A DNA stretch of 29,034 nucleotides. Origin: Nitrospinota bacterium (lineage in GTDB: Bacteria; Nitrospinota; Nitrospinia; JACRGO01). Shown one piece after another: positions 22,247 to 29,034 of the stretch (position 1 is the stretch's first letter; each line of letters opens with the position of its first letter). Location: positions 1 to 29,034 of the forward strand of contig JACRGO010000003.1 of the NCBI GenBank assembly GCA_016212295.1, read 5' to 3'. A program made the position numbers and the translations under genes. Below the pieces are notes generated by a model. It saw nothing but the letters and a program-made list of their open reading frames with translations, did not search any database and was not told where the DNA came from.

Positions 22247-22750
22247 AAAATGGATAAAAATATCTGATAGTATAGGAGTTTTTATTTTTTTACTTATAAA
22301 TAAAACAGTGGGCTTGGGCAGGGTGATGGTCAACACCCCTTTCCTGAATTCGGCGTTGGCCTTGGCTTCGCCCATGCCGGTGGGCAAGGGGATAGTTCTT
22401 TGGAAGGAGCCGTATGAGCGTTCCATGCGGTAATAACCCCGCTTTTTCTCTTCCTTCTCCTCCTTTTTCTCCCCCTTAATGGTAAGGGTTTCATTGCTTA
22501 TGGCAACGTCTATGTCTTTTTCATCCATGCCTGGAAGCTCAACTGAAACCTCCACCTCTTTCTCCTTTTCCGCCACGTTGATCCTGGGACTGAAGGCGCC
22601 CAGCCTGCTTTCTCCAAAACCAAAGGGTTCAAGGTTGAAACCGGGATCAAAGAAGCTGTCAAACATGCGGTTCATTTCCCTTTGGAGGGTGCCCAGTTCC
22701 CGCCACAGGGACCTGCCAAAATCGTATCTCTCAAGTTCAGGCCACAACAT
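22034..22750 (-). CDS. Hsp20 small heat-shock protein with a run-on C-terminus
   Basis: Residues 1-146 are a normal small heat-shock protein: MLWPELERYDFGRSLWRELGTLQREMNRMFDSFF, then an alpha-crystallin domain from about 56 (RINVAEKEKEVEVSVELPGMDEKDIDV) to LTITLPK at 146. AAGGAGGA precedes ATG 22750. After LPK the usual short tail with an I-x-I motif and stop is absent. The frame continues 92 residues through AT-rich DNA and then antisense into the 3' end of nxrC, stopping at 22034. The likely break is near 22312. A remaining KKIK shortly after may be a trace of the tail or chance. Chaperone function may persist, but oligomer assembly could be affected. Confidence 0.75.
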   Translation of the reverse strand: MLWPELERYDFGRSLWRELGTLQREMNRMFDSFFDPGFNLEPFGFGESRLGAFSPRINVAEKEKEVEVSVELPGMDEKDIDVAISNETLTIKGEKKEEKEEKKRGYYRMERSYGSFQRTIPLPTGMGEAKANAEFRKGVLTITLPKPTVLFISKKIKTPILSDIFIHFLLDNQMRPVFGEGLHAVPLPMLSVPNREGGEILDPFLELGLYFRRGFEAPQENHAPFPVPVIPPPADVLV

Positions 22751-22891
22751 AAGTAGAGTCCTCCTTTTAAATTGGTTTTAGCCGCTTAATTGGATAGCGC
22801 CCGCCTTTCTGATTTTTTTATACAATTGGAAATTTTTTTTTTGTCAAGCGGCAAAAAATTGCTTTTTACAAAAAGACCCTCAAAAAAATCC

Positions 22892-22920
22892 TTGACGTTC
22901 GTTATTCCTTTTGGTATATT
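22892..22920 (+). promoter_or_regulatory. Sigma-70 type promoter of modE
   Basis: TTGACG (22892-22897) and TATATT (22915-22920) with a 17-base spacer, 32 bases before ATG 22952. Same -35 hexamer as the nxrA promoter. The -10 lies inside the candidate ModE box 22900-22923. Confidence 0.7.
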
Positions 22921-22923
22921 ACG
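22900..22923. promoter_or_regulatory. Candidate ModE operator 1 (autoregulatory)
   Basis: CGTTAT (22900-22905), 12 bases, ATTACG (22918-22923): five of six positions are complementary. Known ModE boxes have CGnTAT-type half-sites in this spacing. Placement across the spacer and -10 would block RNA polymerase, giving autorepression. Confidence 0.5.
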
Positions 22924-22951
22924 CTCCTGTGCATACAAAAATTTGAAACCA

Positions 22952-23332
22952 ATGTCCAAAAAAAAGATTGATACCGGGAAAAAAGGCGGGGCAAAAAGCT
23001 CTTATGAGTTAAAGGGCAGGATATGGGTGTCCGGACAAGAGGGGACCTTCGTGGGGTATGGGCGAGCGGTTCTGCTGGAACGCATTAGGGATTGCGGCTC
23101 CATCTCCGGGGCGGCGAAATCCATGAAGATGTCCTACCGCCACGCCTGGAGGCTGGTGGATTCCATGAACCGCCAAGCCGGGACTCCTCTGGTGGAGACC
23201 GCCACCGGCGGCGCGAGGGGCGGAGGGGCTCGTCTTACCAAGGCAGGAGAAAGGGCCATTGAAAATTTCCTGCGGCTTCACCAGAGACTCAAGGAATTTT
23301 TGAGAGAGGAGGCAGGCAATTTGACCTGGTAA
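22952..23332 (+). CDS. modE: ModE-like molybdate-responsive regulator, DNA-binding domain only
   Basis: The start is ATG 22952, downstream of the promoter; an upstream extension of the frame would place the promoter inside the gene. The 126-residue product has the ModE N-terminal winged helix: GYGRAVLLERIRDCGSISGAAKSMKMSYRHAWRLVDSMNRQAGTPLVETATGGARGGGARLTKAGERAIENF. The SISGAAKSMKMSYRHAW segment is the recognition helix region. The C-terminal Mop/TOBE domains that bind molybdate in E. coli ModE are absent, so molybdate sensing must be indirect or by another protein; single-domain ModE forms are known. It lies upstream of the porin and modABC, with candidate operators before itself and before that operon. 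Confidence 0.85.
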   Translation: MSKKKIDTGKKGGAKSSYELKGRIWVSGQEGTFVGYGRAVLLERIRDCGSISGAAKSMKMSYRHAWRLVDSMNRQAGTPLVETATGGARGGGARLTKAGERAIENFLRLHQRLKEFLREEAGNLTW

Positions 23333-23347
23333 AAAAAATTTGCGTTG

Positions 23348-23371
23348 CGTTATGCTTTTTTGGGTATAACG
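23348..23371. promoter_or_regulatory. Candidate ModE operator 2 (porin-modABC operon)
   Basis: CGTTAT (23348-23353), 12 bases, ATAACG (23366-23371): a perfect inverted repeat with the half-site sequence and spacing of ModE boxes. It lies in the 91-bp gap between modE and the porin start, and TATAAC within it could be a -10 element. Same half-site and spacing as operator 1. Confidence 0.65.
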
Positions 23372-23423
23372 AATTTTTCATGAAACAATGCAACCTTTAT
23401 TTTCAGAAAGGAGTTTGTCCGCT

Positions 23424-24707
23424 ATGGCAGCCGTCAAAAAGCAAAACCAATTTGTAAATATATTTCTGGCCTTCTGGCTTATTTTTTCAGTAGCGGACAC
23501 GATTCTCCCTTCCTCTTCCAGGGCCGAGCCAAAGGATATTTTGAGTCTGTTGAAGGAAAAAGGGATCTTGAGCGAGGAGGATATCCTTACTATCAGGGAA
23601 TCGGAAAAAGAAAGGTTGAAAGGCAAATTCAAGAATGGCTTCCAATGGGAAACCGGGGATGGACTGGCGGCAATACAAATCGGCGGACGCGTCAATGCTG
23701 ATATTGACATCTTTGAAAATGCTCATGCGAAAAACGATTCAATCTACCTTAAAAGGGCAAGAATTTTCACCTCCGGCAGGATTTCAGGCCATTACGAGTG
23801 GAAGGTGGAAGGAGAGTTCGCGGAAGGAACCGTTGCGGCCAGGGACCTTTTTATTAACATAAACCATGACGAAAGAATGCAGGTGAAAATCGGGCAATAT
23901 AAGGAACCCTTCGCCCTGGAGCAAAATTCCTCCGTCAACTATATAGACTTCAAGGAGCGCTCCATCATAGGCAGCCGAATAGCGCCGGACCGCGACATCG
24001 GCCTTGTGCTCCACGGCCTGTTGTCAAATGATACCCTCGGCTACCAACTTGGCGTATTCAATGGAAACGGGCTCAATAATGCGTCGGACTCCGACAATTA
24101 TAAAGACGCCGCCATGCGATATGGCATGAACCCTTCAAGGACCTTCATATAGGAGGCGCTTTCACCTGGGGGCATAAATCCAGAGGACTCGTTGATTACA
24201 AGGCGCCGGTTTCCGGCTCCGCTATCCTGGCCTTTGATTCCTCCAAGGTAAGCGGAAAAAATATGAATCTTTTAAGGTCCGGCGCGGAGCTGGCTTACGG
24301 AATCGGGCCTTGGAGGGTCGTCTCCGAGTACATGCGGGCCGATTACAATGATGTGGATCTTTTATCCAGTGGAAGCCGGGAGGATTTTTTCGCTCAGGGG
24401 ATTTACGCCACCGCCAGTTGGTTCTTAACGGGCGAAGAAAAGCGGCCCCAGAAAGGGGGCGTGGGAATTGCTTGCCGGATATGAATGGGTGGATGTGGAC
24501 AAGGATTTTTTCAAGAAGGGCGGACTGGCCGGCGCATCAGAAACCAACTCGTATAAAGCCGGGGTCAACTGGTATCTGAATCCCATGTTCCGCGTTATGC
24601 TGGATTACGTTTACAACGACTATTCCAGCGCCATAGTCAGCCATGACAATGGAACAAAAGATGACAGGGAGCACATGGGTTGGGCGCGGTTCGCCCTGGA
24701 ATATTAA
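23424..24707 (+). pseudogene. OprO/OprP-type outer-membrane porin with two compensating frameshifts
   Basis: From ATG 23424, 11 bases behind AAAGGAG, the gene begins with a signal peptide (ending SSSRA-EP), a short N-terminal helix (ILSLLKEKGILSEEDILTIRE), then phosphate-selective-porin motifs: IQIGGRVNADIDIF, YLKRARIFTSGRISGHYEWKVEGEF, KIGQYKEPFALEQ, FKERSIIGSRIAPDRDIGL, YQLGVFNGNG. At 24131-24133 (CCC) one C appears lost; restoring it gives NPFKDLHIGGAFTWG. Near 24463-24467 one base appears extra; the frame then ends with LLAGYEWVDVD…MFRVMLDYVYNDYSS and FALEY, a proper porin terminus. Net length is 428 codons, normal for the family. Both indels are in or next to homopolymer runs, so base-calling error is a real alternative to pseudogenisation. 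Linked to modABC, it may admit oxyanions such as molybdate. Confidence 0.8.
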
Positions 24708-24748
24708 AATACATAAACACAAAATTTTATTTGACAAGGAGACCTCGA

Positions 24749-25624
24749 ATGAAAAACAAGGCATTTCACCTTTTAAAAAAAATATTTTCCCTGGCGCTTT
24801 TCAGTGGCATCACCATTTACGGGACTTTCGTCTTGGCGGAAGAACAATCCTTGATGGTCTTTGCGGGAGCGGCAAGCAAACCGCCCACGGAAGAGGCGGC
24901 CAGGGCCTTTGAAAAAAAGACCGGCATAAAAGTGGACCTCGTGTTCGGCGGGTCCGGCTATGTCCTTTCCCAGATGATCCTGAGCAAAAAGGGAGATATT
25001 TATTTCCCCGGATCGTCGGACTATATGGAAAAGGCCAAAAGAGAGGGTTATGTGTTCCCGGAGACGGAAAGGGTCGTGGTTTATCTTGTGCCTTCGCTCA
25101 ACGTCCAGAAAGGAAACCCAAAGGAAATTAAAGGTCTAAGGGATCTACTCCGGCCCGGAATCAGGGTGGCCATCGCCAATCCGGAAGGGGTGTGCCTGGG
25201 CGCCTACGCGGTGGAGATCATTGAGAAACAATTTTCCTCCGTTGAAAAAGAGGCATTGAAAAAAAATATTATCAACTATACGGAAAGTTGCGAAAAAACG
25301 GCGGCCGCCCTATCATTGAAAATGGCGGACGCGGTGATCGGGTGGGGGGTCTTCGAGCATTGGGATCCGGAAAGGATAGATACCGTTCCCTTGAGGCCTT
25401 CCGACATCCTTCGGGTGGGCTATATTCCCGTCGCCGTATCGAGGTTCACCGCCCGGAGGGAGCAGGCTCAAAAATTTATCGATTTCCTTGTTTCCGGCGA
25501 AGGGAAGGAAATTTTCCGGAAGTACCATTATTATATGTCCCCTGAAGATGCCTTCGCCTGGATCGGTGAAAAGAAGACGGTGGGCGGAGAATACGTTGTT
25601 CCCGGAGAGTGGATCAAGAGATGA
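24749..25624 (+). CDS. modA: Molybdate/tungstate-binding periplasmic protein
   Basis: The start is ATG 24749, behind AAGGAG; the frame is open upstream but the signal peptide (MKNKAFHLLKKIFSLALFSGITIYGTFVLA) begins here. The product is 291 residues. The ModA/WtpA-type fold is visible: LMVFAGAASKPPTEEAARAFEKKTGIKVDLVFGGSGYVLSQMILSKKGDIYFPGSSDYMEKA, then VPSLNVQKGNPKEIKGLRDLL, VAIANPEGVCLGAYAVEI, and ADAVIGWGVFE. These segments carry the oxyanion-binding Ser/Ala/Tyr-type positions of the family. The stop overlaps modB (ATGA), so the three mod genes are translationally coupled. Whether the ligand is molybdate or tungstate cannot be told from sequence. Confidence 0.9.
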   Translation: MKNKAFHLLKKIFSLALFSGITIYGTFVLAEEQSLMVFAGAASKPPTEEAARAFEKKTGIKVDLVFGGSGYVLSQMILSKKGDIYFPGSSDYMEKAKREGYVFPETERVVVYLVPSLNVQKGNPKEIKGLRDLLRPGIRVAIANPEGVCLGAYAVEIIEKQFSSVEKEALKKNIINYTESCEKTAAALSLKMADAVIGWGVFEHWDPERIDTVPLRPSDILRVGYIPVAVSRFTARREQAQKFIDFLVSGEGKEIFRKYHYYMSPEDAFAWIGEKKTVGGEYVVPGEWIKR

Positions 25625-26397
25625 ATTTGAAAAGGCTTTCCATCGCTTTTGCGTTCCTGACGCTTTTTTTGTACGGGGGCTTGATAGGGTCGCTCTTCTA
25701 TTTTTATCGAGGACCTCTCTTCCTGGAGGCCCTCTTTTCCGACAGGACGCTTTTTTCCATCCGGCTGAGCCTGGCCACAGCCACAATCGCGACCATTATC
25801 TCCGTCGCCGTCGCCGTTCCTTCGGCCTACGCCCTAAGCAGGTTTGATTTTCCCGGGAAACGGTTCATCGACACCCTTCTGGAATTTCCCATGATCGTCT
25901 CTCCCGCCGCCCTCGGGGCCATGATTCTCATCTTCTTCAGCACACCCCTGGGGGAAGTCCTCCAGGAAAGAACGGTCCAGTTTGTCTTTGCCTTCGCCGG
26001 GATCGTCCTTGCCCAATTTGTCACCACTGCGGGGGTGGCGACAAGGCTCCTCAAGGCGGCCTTGGACGAGACCCCCCGGCGGTACGAGGAGGTGGCGCGT
26101 TCATTGGGGGCCTCCCCCTTCCAGGCCTTTTTCACCATCACCCTTCCACTGGCGAAACGGGGGATTATCGCCTCCGTGATCCTGACGTGGGCAAAGGCCC
26201 TGGGGGAGTTCGGGGCGACCATTACCGTGGCGGGCTCCATGGCCATGAAGACGGAGACCCTTCCCATCGCCATATTCATGAGGCTTTCCGGAGCGGATAT
26301 CGAGGGTTCGGCGGTGTTGATCCTGATCCTGGTCTCCATTGGATTCGCCATCCTTTACGGGACAAGGTTCCTTACGGAGAAGACGCCCCATGCTTGA
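25621..26397 (+). CDS. modB: Molybdate ABC transporter permease
   Basis: ATG 25621 overlaps the modA stop in ATGA; a GTG 12 bases earlier is possible. The 258-residue product has about six membrane segments and the inner-membrane-permease EAA loop with the ModB-type pattern (ETPRRYEEVARSLGASPFQAFFTITLPLAKRGIIASVILTWAKALGEFGATITVAGSM), which contacts the ATPase ModC. RFDFPGKRFIDTLLEFPMIVSPAALGAMILIFF is the usual second-third helix region. The stop overlaps modC by eight bases. It forms the channel of the ModABC molybdate importer. Confidence 0.92.
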   Translation: MNLKRLSIAFAFLTLFLYGGLIGSLFYFYRGPLFLEALFSDRTLFSIRLSLATATIATIISVAVAVPSAYALSRFDFPGKRFIDTLLEFPMIVSPAALGAMILIFFSTPLGEVLQERTVQFVFAFAGIVLAQFVTTAGVATRLLKAALDETPRRYEEVARSLGASPFQAFFTITLPLAKRGIIASVILTWAKALGEFGATITVAGSMAMKTETLPIAIFMRLSGADIEGSAVLILILVSIGFAILYGTRFLTEKTPHA

Positions 26398-27484
26398 GAT
26401 AAAAAATCTTGTGGTAAGGGCCGGAAATTTTACACTGGATGGCGTGAACCTTTCGGTGGAGGCCCCCGGCTGCCATGTCCTTCTAGGACCCACGGGCAGC
26501 GGCAAGACCGTCTTTTTGGAGACGATCATGGGCCTTAAGCGTCCGCATCAAGGAGAGATTCGCTTGGAGGGAAAGGATATAACCGGACTTCCTCCGGAAA
26601 GGAGGGGAATCTCCTATCTCCCACAGGACTTGGCTCTTTTTCCCCATCTCACCGTGCGGGAAAATATTCTGTACGGATTGACGGTTAGGAAGATAAAACA
26701 AGGAGCGGCCTACTGGTTCGCTTATGAATTGGTGGAAACCCTGGGAATAAAACATATCCTCGACCGTTCAACACGCCATATCAGCGGAGGAGAGAAACAG
26801 CGAGTGGCGCTTGCGAGGGCCATTGCCCCTGGATGCAAATTTCTTATCCTGGATGAACCTTTATCCGCCTTGCACGAGGGCCTGAAAAAAGAGCTGTGGT
26901 TTTTGATAAAAGACCTTAAGAAGAAGTACGGGCTGGCCATTTTCATGGTAACCCACGATACGGAGGAAGCCTTTTTCCTCGGGGACAGGATCAGCGTGAT
27001 AATTGACGGCTTGGTTCATCAGACAGGGGAGAAGGAGGAGGTTTACGGATGCCCGGAAACCATAGAAGTCGCGCGTTTTTTTGGTATTGGAAATTTATTC
27101 GAGGCTGAGGTGATGGAAGAAACGGAAGAAAATATAATTGCCATGTGCAAGGAACTCAATTCCAAACTGACTCTATCCAAGGCCGCCGGGCCGTCATGCC
27201 CTTTGCGTCCGGGTTCTCTCATCACCATAGGCATAAGGCCGGAGAATGCGCTGATTTTAAGGCCAGACCTAAAGCGGCCGGAACAGAGTAATCTACTTGC
27301 CGGCGAGATCACGGATGTTTTTCAAAAAGGACCATCTTCCATAGTCCTGTTCTCGGCGGAAAGAACTAACAGGATTATTGAGATTGAAATCCCAGGCTAC
27401 GCCTTCAGTAAACTCAACATCGCCCAGGGAGATAGTGTGGACGTCACCTTAAAAAGCGAAAACATCTTTTGTATGCCGCGTTGA
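26390..27484 (+). CDS. modC: Molybdate ABC transporter ATP-binding protein
   Basis: From ATG 26390, behind GGAGA and overlapping modB by eight bases, the product is 364 residues. Walker A is GPTGSGKT (residues 33-40); the Q-loop LPQDLALFPHLTV, signature ISGGEKQR, Walker B FLILDEPLSALHE and the H-loop MVTHD follow in order. After residue 240 a TOBE-type domain is present (LAGEITDVFQKGPSSIVLFSAERTNRIIEIEIPGYAFSKLNIAQGDSVDVTLKSENIF), the oxyanion-binding regulatory module seen in ModC. Since the ModE here lacks its own TOBE domain, ModC might be the molybdate sensor by inference. There is no clear terminator before the convergent PiT gene. Confidence 0.93.
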   Translation: MLEIKNLVVRAGNFTLDGVNLSVEAPGCHVLLGPTGSGKTVFLETIMGLKRPHQGEIRLEGKDITGLPPERRGISYLPQDLALFPHLTVRENILYGLTVRKIKQGAAYWFAYELVETLGIKHILDRSTRHISGGEKQRVALARAIAPGCKFLILDEPLSALHEGLKKELWFLIKDLKKKYGLAIFMVTHDTEEAFFLGDRISVIIDGLVHQTGEKEEVYGCPETIEVARFFGIGNLFEAEVMEETEENIIAMCKELNSKLTLSKAAGPSCPLRPGSLITIGIRPENALILRPDLKRPEQSNLLAGEITDVFQKGPSSIVLFSAERTNRIIEIEIPGYAFSKLNIAQGDSVDVTLKSENIFCMPR

Positions 27485-27546
27485 ATCCTGAGAACGAGGA
27501 CTCAGAAGCCAGAATTCAGAATAAGGGAAGAATTTTTTCGGCATCC

Positions 27547-28647
27547 TTATTTCAAGAGCCAGTACAATAGCGCCGCGAGCAGAGCCGCCGCCGGCAACGT
27601 AACGATCCAGGCGAGAAGCATATCCGCAACGGTCTTCCATCGGATATGCTTTCCACCGCTATGCAGCCCAATGCCAATGATCGCGCCGGAAGAAACATGC
27701 GTGGTGGAAACAGGCATGCCAAACCGTGAAGCGGCCCCGACCAAGAGCGAAGTGATCAGGTTGGCGGCAAAACCTTCAGTGGTATTCATAGGGGTGACTT
27801 TTCGCGCAAGCGTCTCCGTGACACGGAGCCCGGCGATCATACTCCCGATACCCATCGCGACAGCCACCATGATATAGAACCCGATATCCGAAACACCGGC
27901 TAGCGCGCTTGAGGCGATACCAAGAGCCAGAATCTTGGGCGTGTCATTCAGTCCCCTGGCAAAGCTGGCTGCGCCGGCGCTCGCCCAGTGGAGCGAATCC
28001 ATCAGATTAAGCCTGGAAATGACGCTTGGAGACGCGGAACAATCCCTGGTTTGTCCCACGACAACTACAGGAGCAGTCCCGGCCATGGCCGCTGCCGAGC
28101 AGGAAGGCTGCAGCGCCACATCGTGTTTTTCGACGCAAACGCAGTATCGATTTAACCCAGAAAAACAGATTCTCACCAAGGGAAACACCGCCCACATCAG
28201 CCCCAACGCGATCAGAGGGCTCGCGGCCAATGGCAGTGCGATTTTGCTTCCGAGGGCCATCCACTTGACCCCGCCAAAACCAGCCGCCACCAATCCTGCT
28301 CCGCACAGCGCGCCCGCGATTGAATGCGTTGTTGAGACAGGAAGTCCTGTGCGCGAGGCAAATAGAATCCAACCGATAGCGCCCATGGACACAGCCATCA
28401 AAAATCCCGGCCCTTCGGGAAATGAAGTGAGCAGGCCGTTTCCACTGAAGGTCTTCACAAGCTTCTGGGCCGCGAAAGCCGCGCAGATTCCTCCAGCGAC
28501 TGTCCCAAGGGCGCCCCAAATAACGGCGCGGCGAAAGTTTGCCACCCCGCTGCCGACAAGGGTGGCGATGCCCTTGCTGATGTCGTTGCCGCCGTTGGCG
28601 AACGCCAGCGCCAGCGTCAAAAGGGCGAGGACGCTTGTCATTATCAT
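27547..28647 (-). CDS. PiT-family inorganic phosphate transporter
   Basis: I choose ATG 28647 because GGAG ends six bases ahead; 28659 or a TTG at 28698 are alternatives. From it the product is 366 residues and hydrophobic throughout. PiT signature repeats are plain: FANGGNDISKGIATLVGSG near the start, PVSTTHSIAGALCGAGLVAAG in the first half, then FARGLNDTPKILALGIASSAL and PVSTTHVSSGAIIGIGLHSGG in the second. The duplicated GxNDxxK and PVSTTH motifs are those used for cation-coupled phosphate uptake in the inner membrane. A polar loop with several Cys (CVCVEKHDV…, RDCSASPSV) lies mid-protein, as in other members of this bacterial subgroup. It converges with modC and has no visible partner; arsenate or other anion transport cannot be excluded. 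Confidence 0.9.
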   Translation of the reverse strand: MIMTSVLALLTLALAFANGGNDISKGIATLVGSGVANFRRAVIWGALGTVAGGICAAFAAQKLVKTFSGNGLLTSFPEGPGFLMAVSMGAIGWILFASRTGLPVSTTHSIAGALCGAGLVAAGFGGVKWMALGSKIALPLAASPLIALGLMWAVFPLVRICFSGLNRYCVCVEKHDVALQPSCSAAAMAGTAPVVVVGQTRDCSASPSVISRLNLMDSLHWASAGAASFARGLNDTPKILALGIASSALAGVSDIGFYIMVAVAMGIGSMIAGLRVTETLARKVTPMNTTEGFAANLITSLLVGAASRFGMPVSTTHVSSGAIIGIGLHSGGKHIRWKTVADMLLAWIVTLPAAALLAALLYWLLK

Positions 28648-28819
28648 GGCCGTCTCCATATCCACGGATGTAAACCCGCCGCAATCCTTGCTTAACAAAT
28701 GATCTTTTTGAATTTGGATATTTAAACTTTCAATTATCCTTGGTTAGGATGGCACATCCTATACCAACTTCCCACCCGCGTCAAGAAAAATTGCCTGAGG
28801 ACGGCTGTGCCCTGCTTCA

Positions 28820-28841
28820 TTGCGGCCATGCCGCGCTATGG
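28820..28841 (-). repeat. REP-like hairpin repeat, inverted copy
   Basis: Reverse complement reads CCATAGCGCGGCATGGCCGC, matching the 12061 and 13910 copies. It sits upstream of the PiT gene, in a gap of about 330 bp (28648-28979) without a gene. Confidence 0.5.
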
Positions 28842-28878
28842 ATAAGATTGACAATTTAAACTTGATTTTTAAAAAACT

Positions 28879-28931
28879 ATTGAATTTATTCAATCCCGTT
28901 AGCCAGTAGCTAACGCAACACTTACTACTGG
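28879..28931. promoter_or_regulatory. Chain of hairpins, two mutually exclusive
   Basis: ATTGAAT/ATTCAAT (28879-28894) is followed by CGTTAGC-CAGTA-GCTAACG (28897-28915). CCAGTAG (28903-28909), which overlaps the second hairpin, can instead pair with CTACTGG (28925-28931). Competing stems about 50 bases before the next start codon resemble attenuators, but no T-tract is present. Confidence 0.4.
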
Positions 28932-28979
28932 CGAAAGGTGACGTCTTCATGAATGCCTATTGAATGGGAGTAGAATATC

Positions 28980-29034
28980 GTGTCAAAAAAGGATAATCAA
29001 GTAAAACCGTCATTCAGAGACAGAGCTCCAGTGT
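28980..29034 (+). CDS. Start of an unknown gene (cut by window edge)
   Basis: GTG 28980 lies about ten bases behind ATGGGAG and opens 18 codons without a stop to the edge (SKKDNQVKPSFRDRAPV…). Basic N-terminus, no signal peptide. Too short to identify. Confidence 0.4.
   Translation, partial: MSKKDNQVKPSFRDRAPV

Noticed and set aside
27485-27546. Terminator between modC and the PiT gene
   Set aside because: The repeats here (CAGAAGCCAGAATTCAGAA) are direct, with no stable stem followed by a T-tract.

Overview
The window looks like a chromosomal contig from an uncultured, chemolithotrophic, Gram-negative bacterium that oxidises nitrite or reduces nitrate. The strongest signal is a nitrite-oxidoreductase-type (Nxr) set: a Tat-exported molybdopterin subunit (nxrA, 8114-11608), an iron-sulfur subunit (nxrB, 20072-21214) and a periplasmic haem-b-type gamma subunit (nxrC, 21398-22246). 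These resemble the periplasmic Nxr proteins known from Nitrospira, Nitrospina and anammox bacteria. I infer a Nitrospirota/Nitrospinota-like or similar lineage, but no rRNA or tRNA gene is present to fix the taxonomy, and the sequence does not show the direction of catalysis.

Layout. Positions 1-4222 hold the end of an unknown gene, a DUF5618 gene, and nfnA and nfnB (electron-bifurcating ferredoxin:NADP oxidoreductase) separated by an AT-rich glycosyltransferase-C-like membrane gene. Positions 4223-7830 carry three small exported proteins, a bidirectional-looking terminator, an FGE-fold exported protein and a coiled-coil membrane protein. nxrA follows with a good promoter and almost no leader.

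From 11609 to 20071 nxrA is separated from nxrB by about 8.4 kb of accessory DNA. This holds toxin-antitoxin modules (MazF/PemK, TumE-like, DUF4160/DUF2442, VapC/PIN, two MNT/HEPN pairs), several of whose toxins are deleted or broken, a lipoprotein, a VirB6/TrbL-like membrane gene interrupted by an in-frame TAG, a 397-bp interrupted palindrome, dispersed hairpin repeats and an attC-like hairpin. It reads as an accumulation zone for mobile and stability modules that has been eroded by deletions.

From 21398 to 28647 lie nxrC, a small heat-shock protein whose 3' end reads through antisense into nxrC, a single-domain ModE-like regulator, an OprO/OprP-type porin with two compensating frameshifts, modABC, and a PiT phosphate transporter on the opposite strand. 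Two CGTTAT-N12-AT(A/T)ACG palindromes match the ModE-box layout: one overlaps the -10 of the modE promoter, the other precedes the porin-modABC operon. The simplest reading is that the molybdenum-dependent Nxr enzyme is supplied by a molybdate-responsive uptake operon encoded beside it, with NfnAB balancing NAD(P)H and ferredoxin elsewhere in metabolism.
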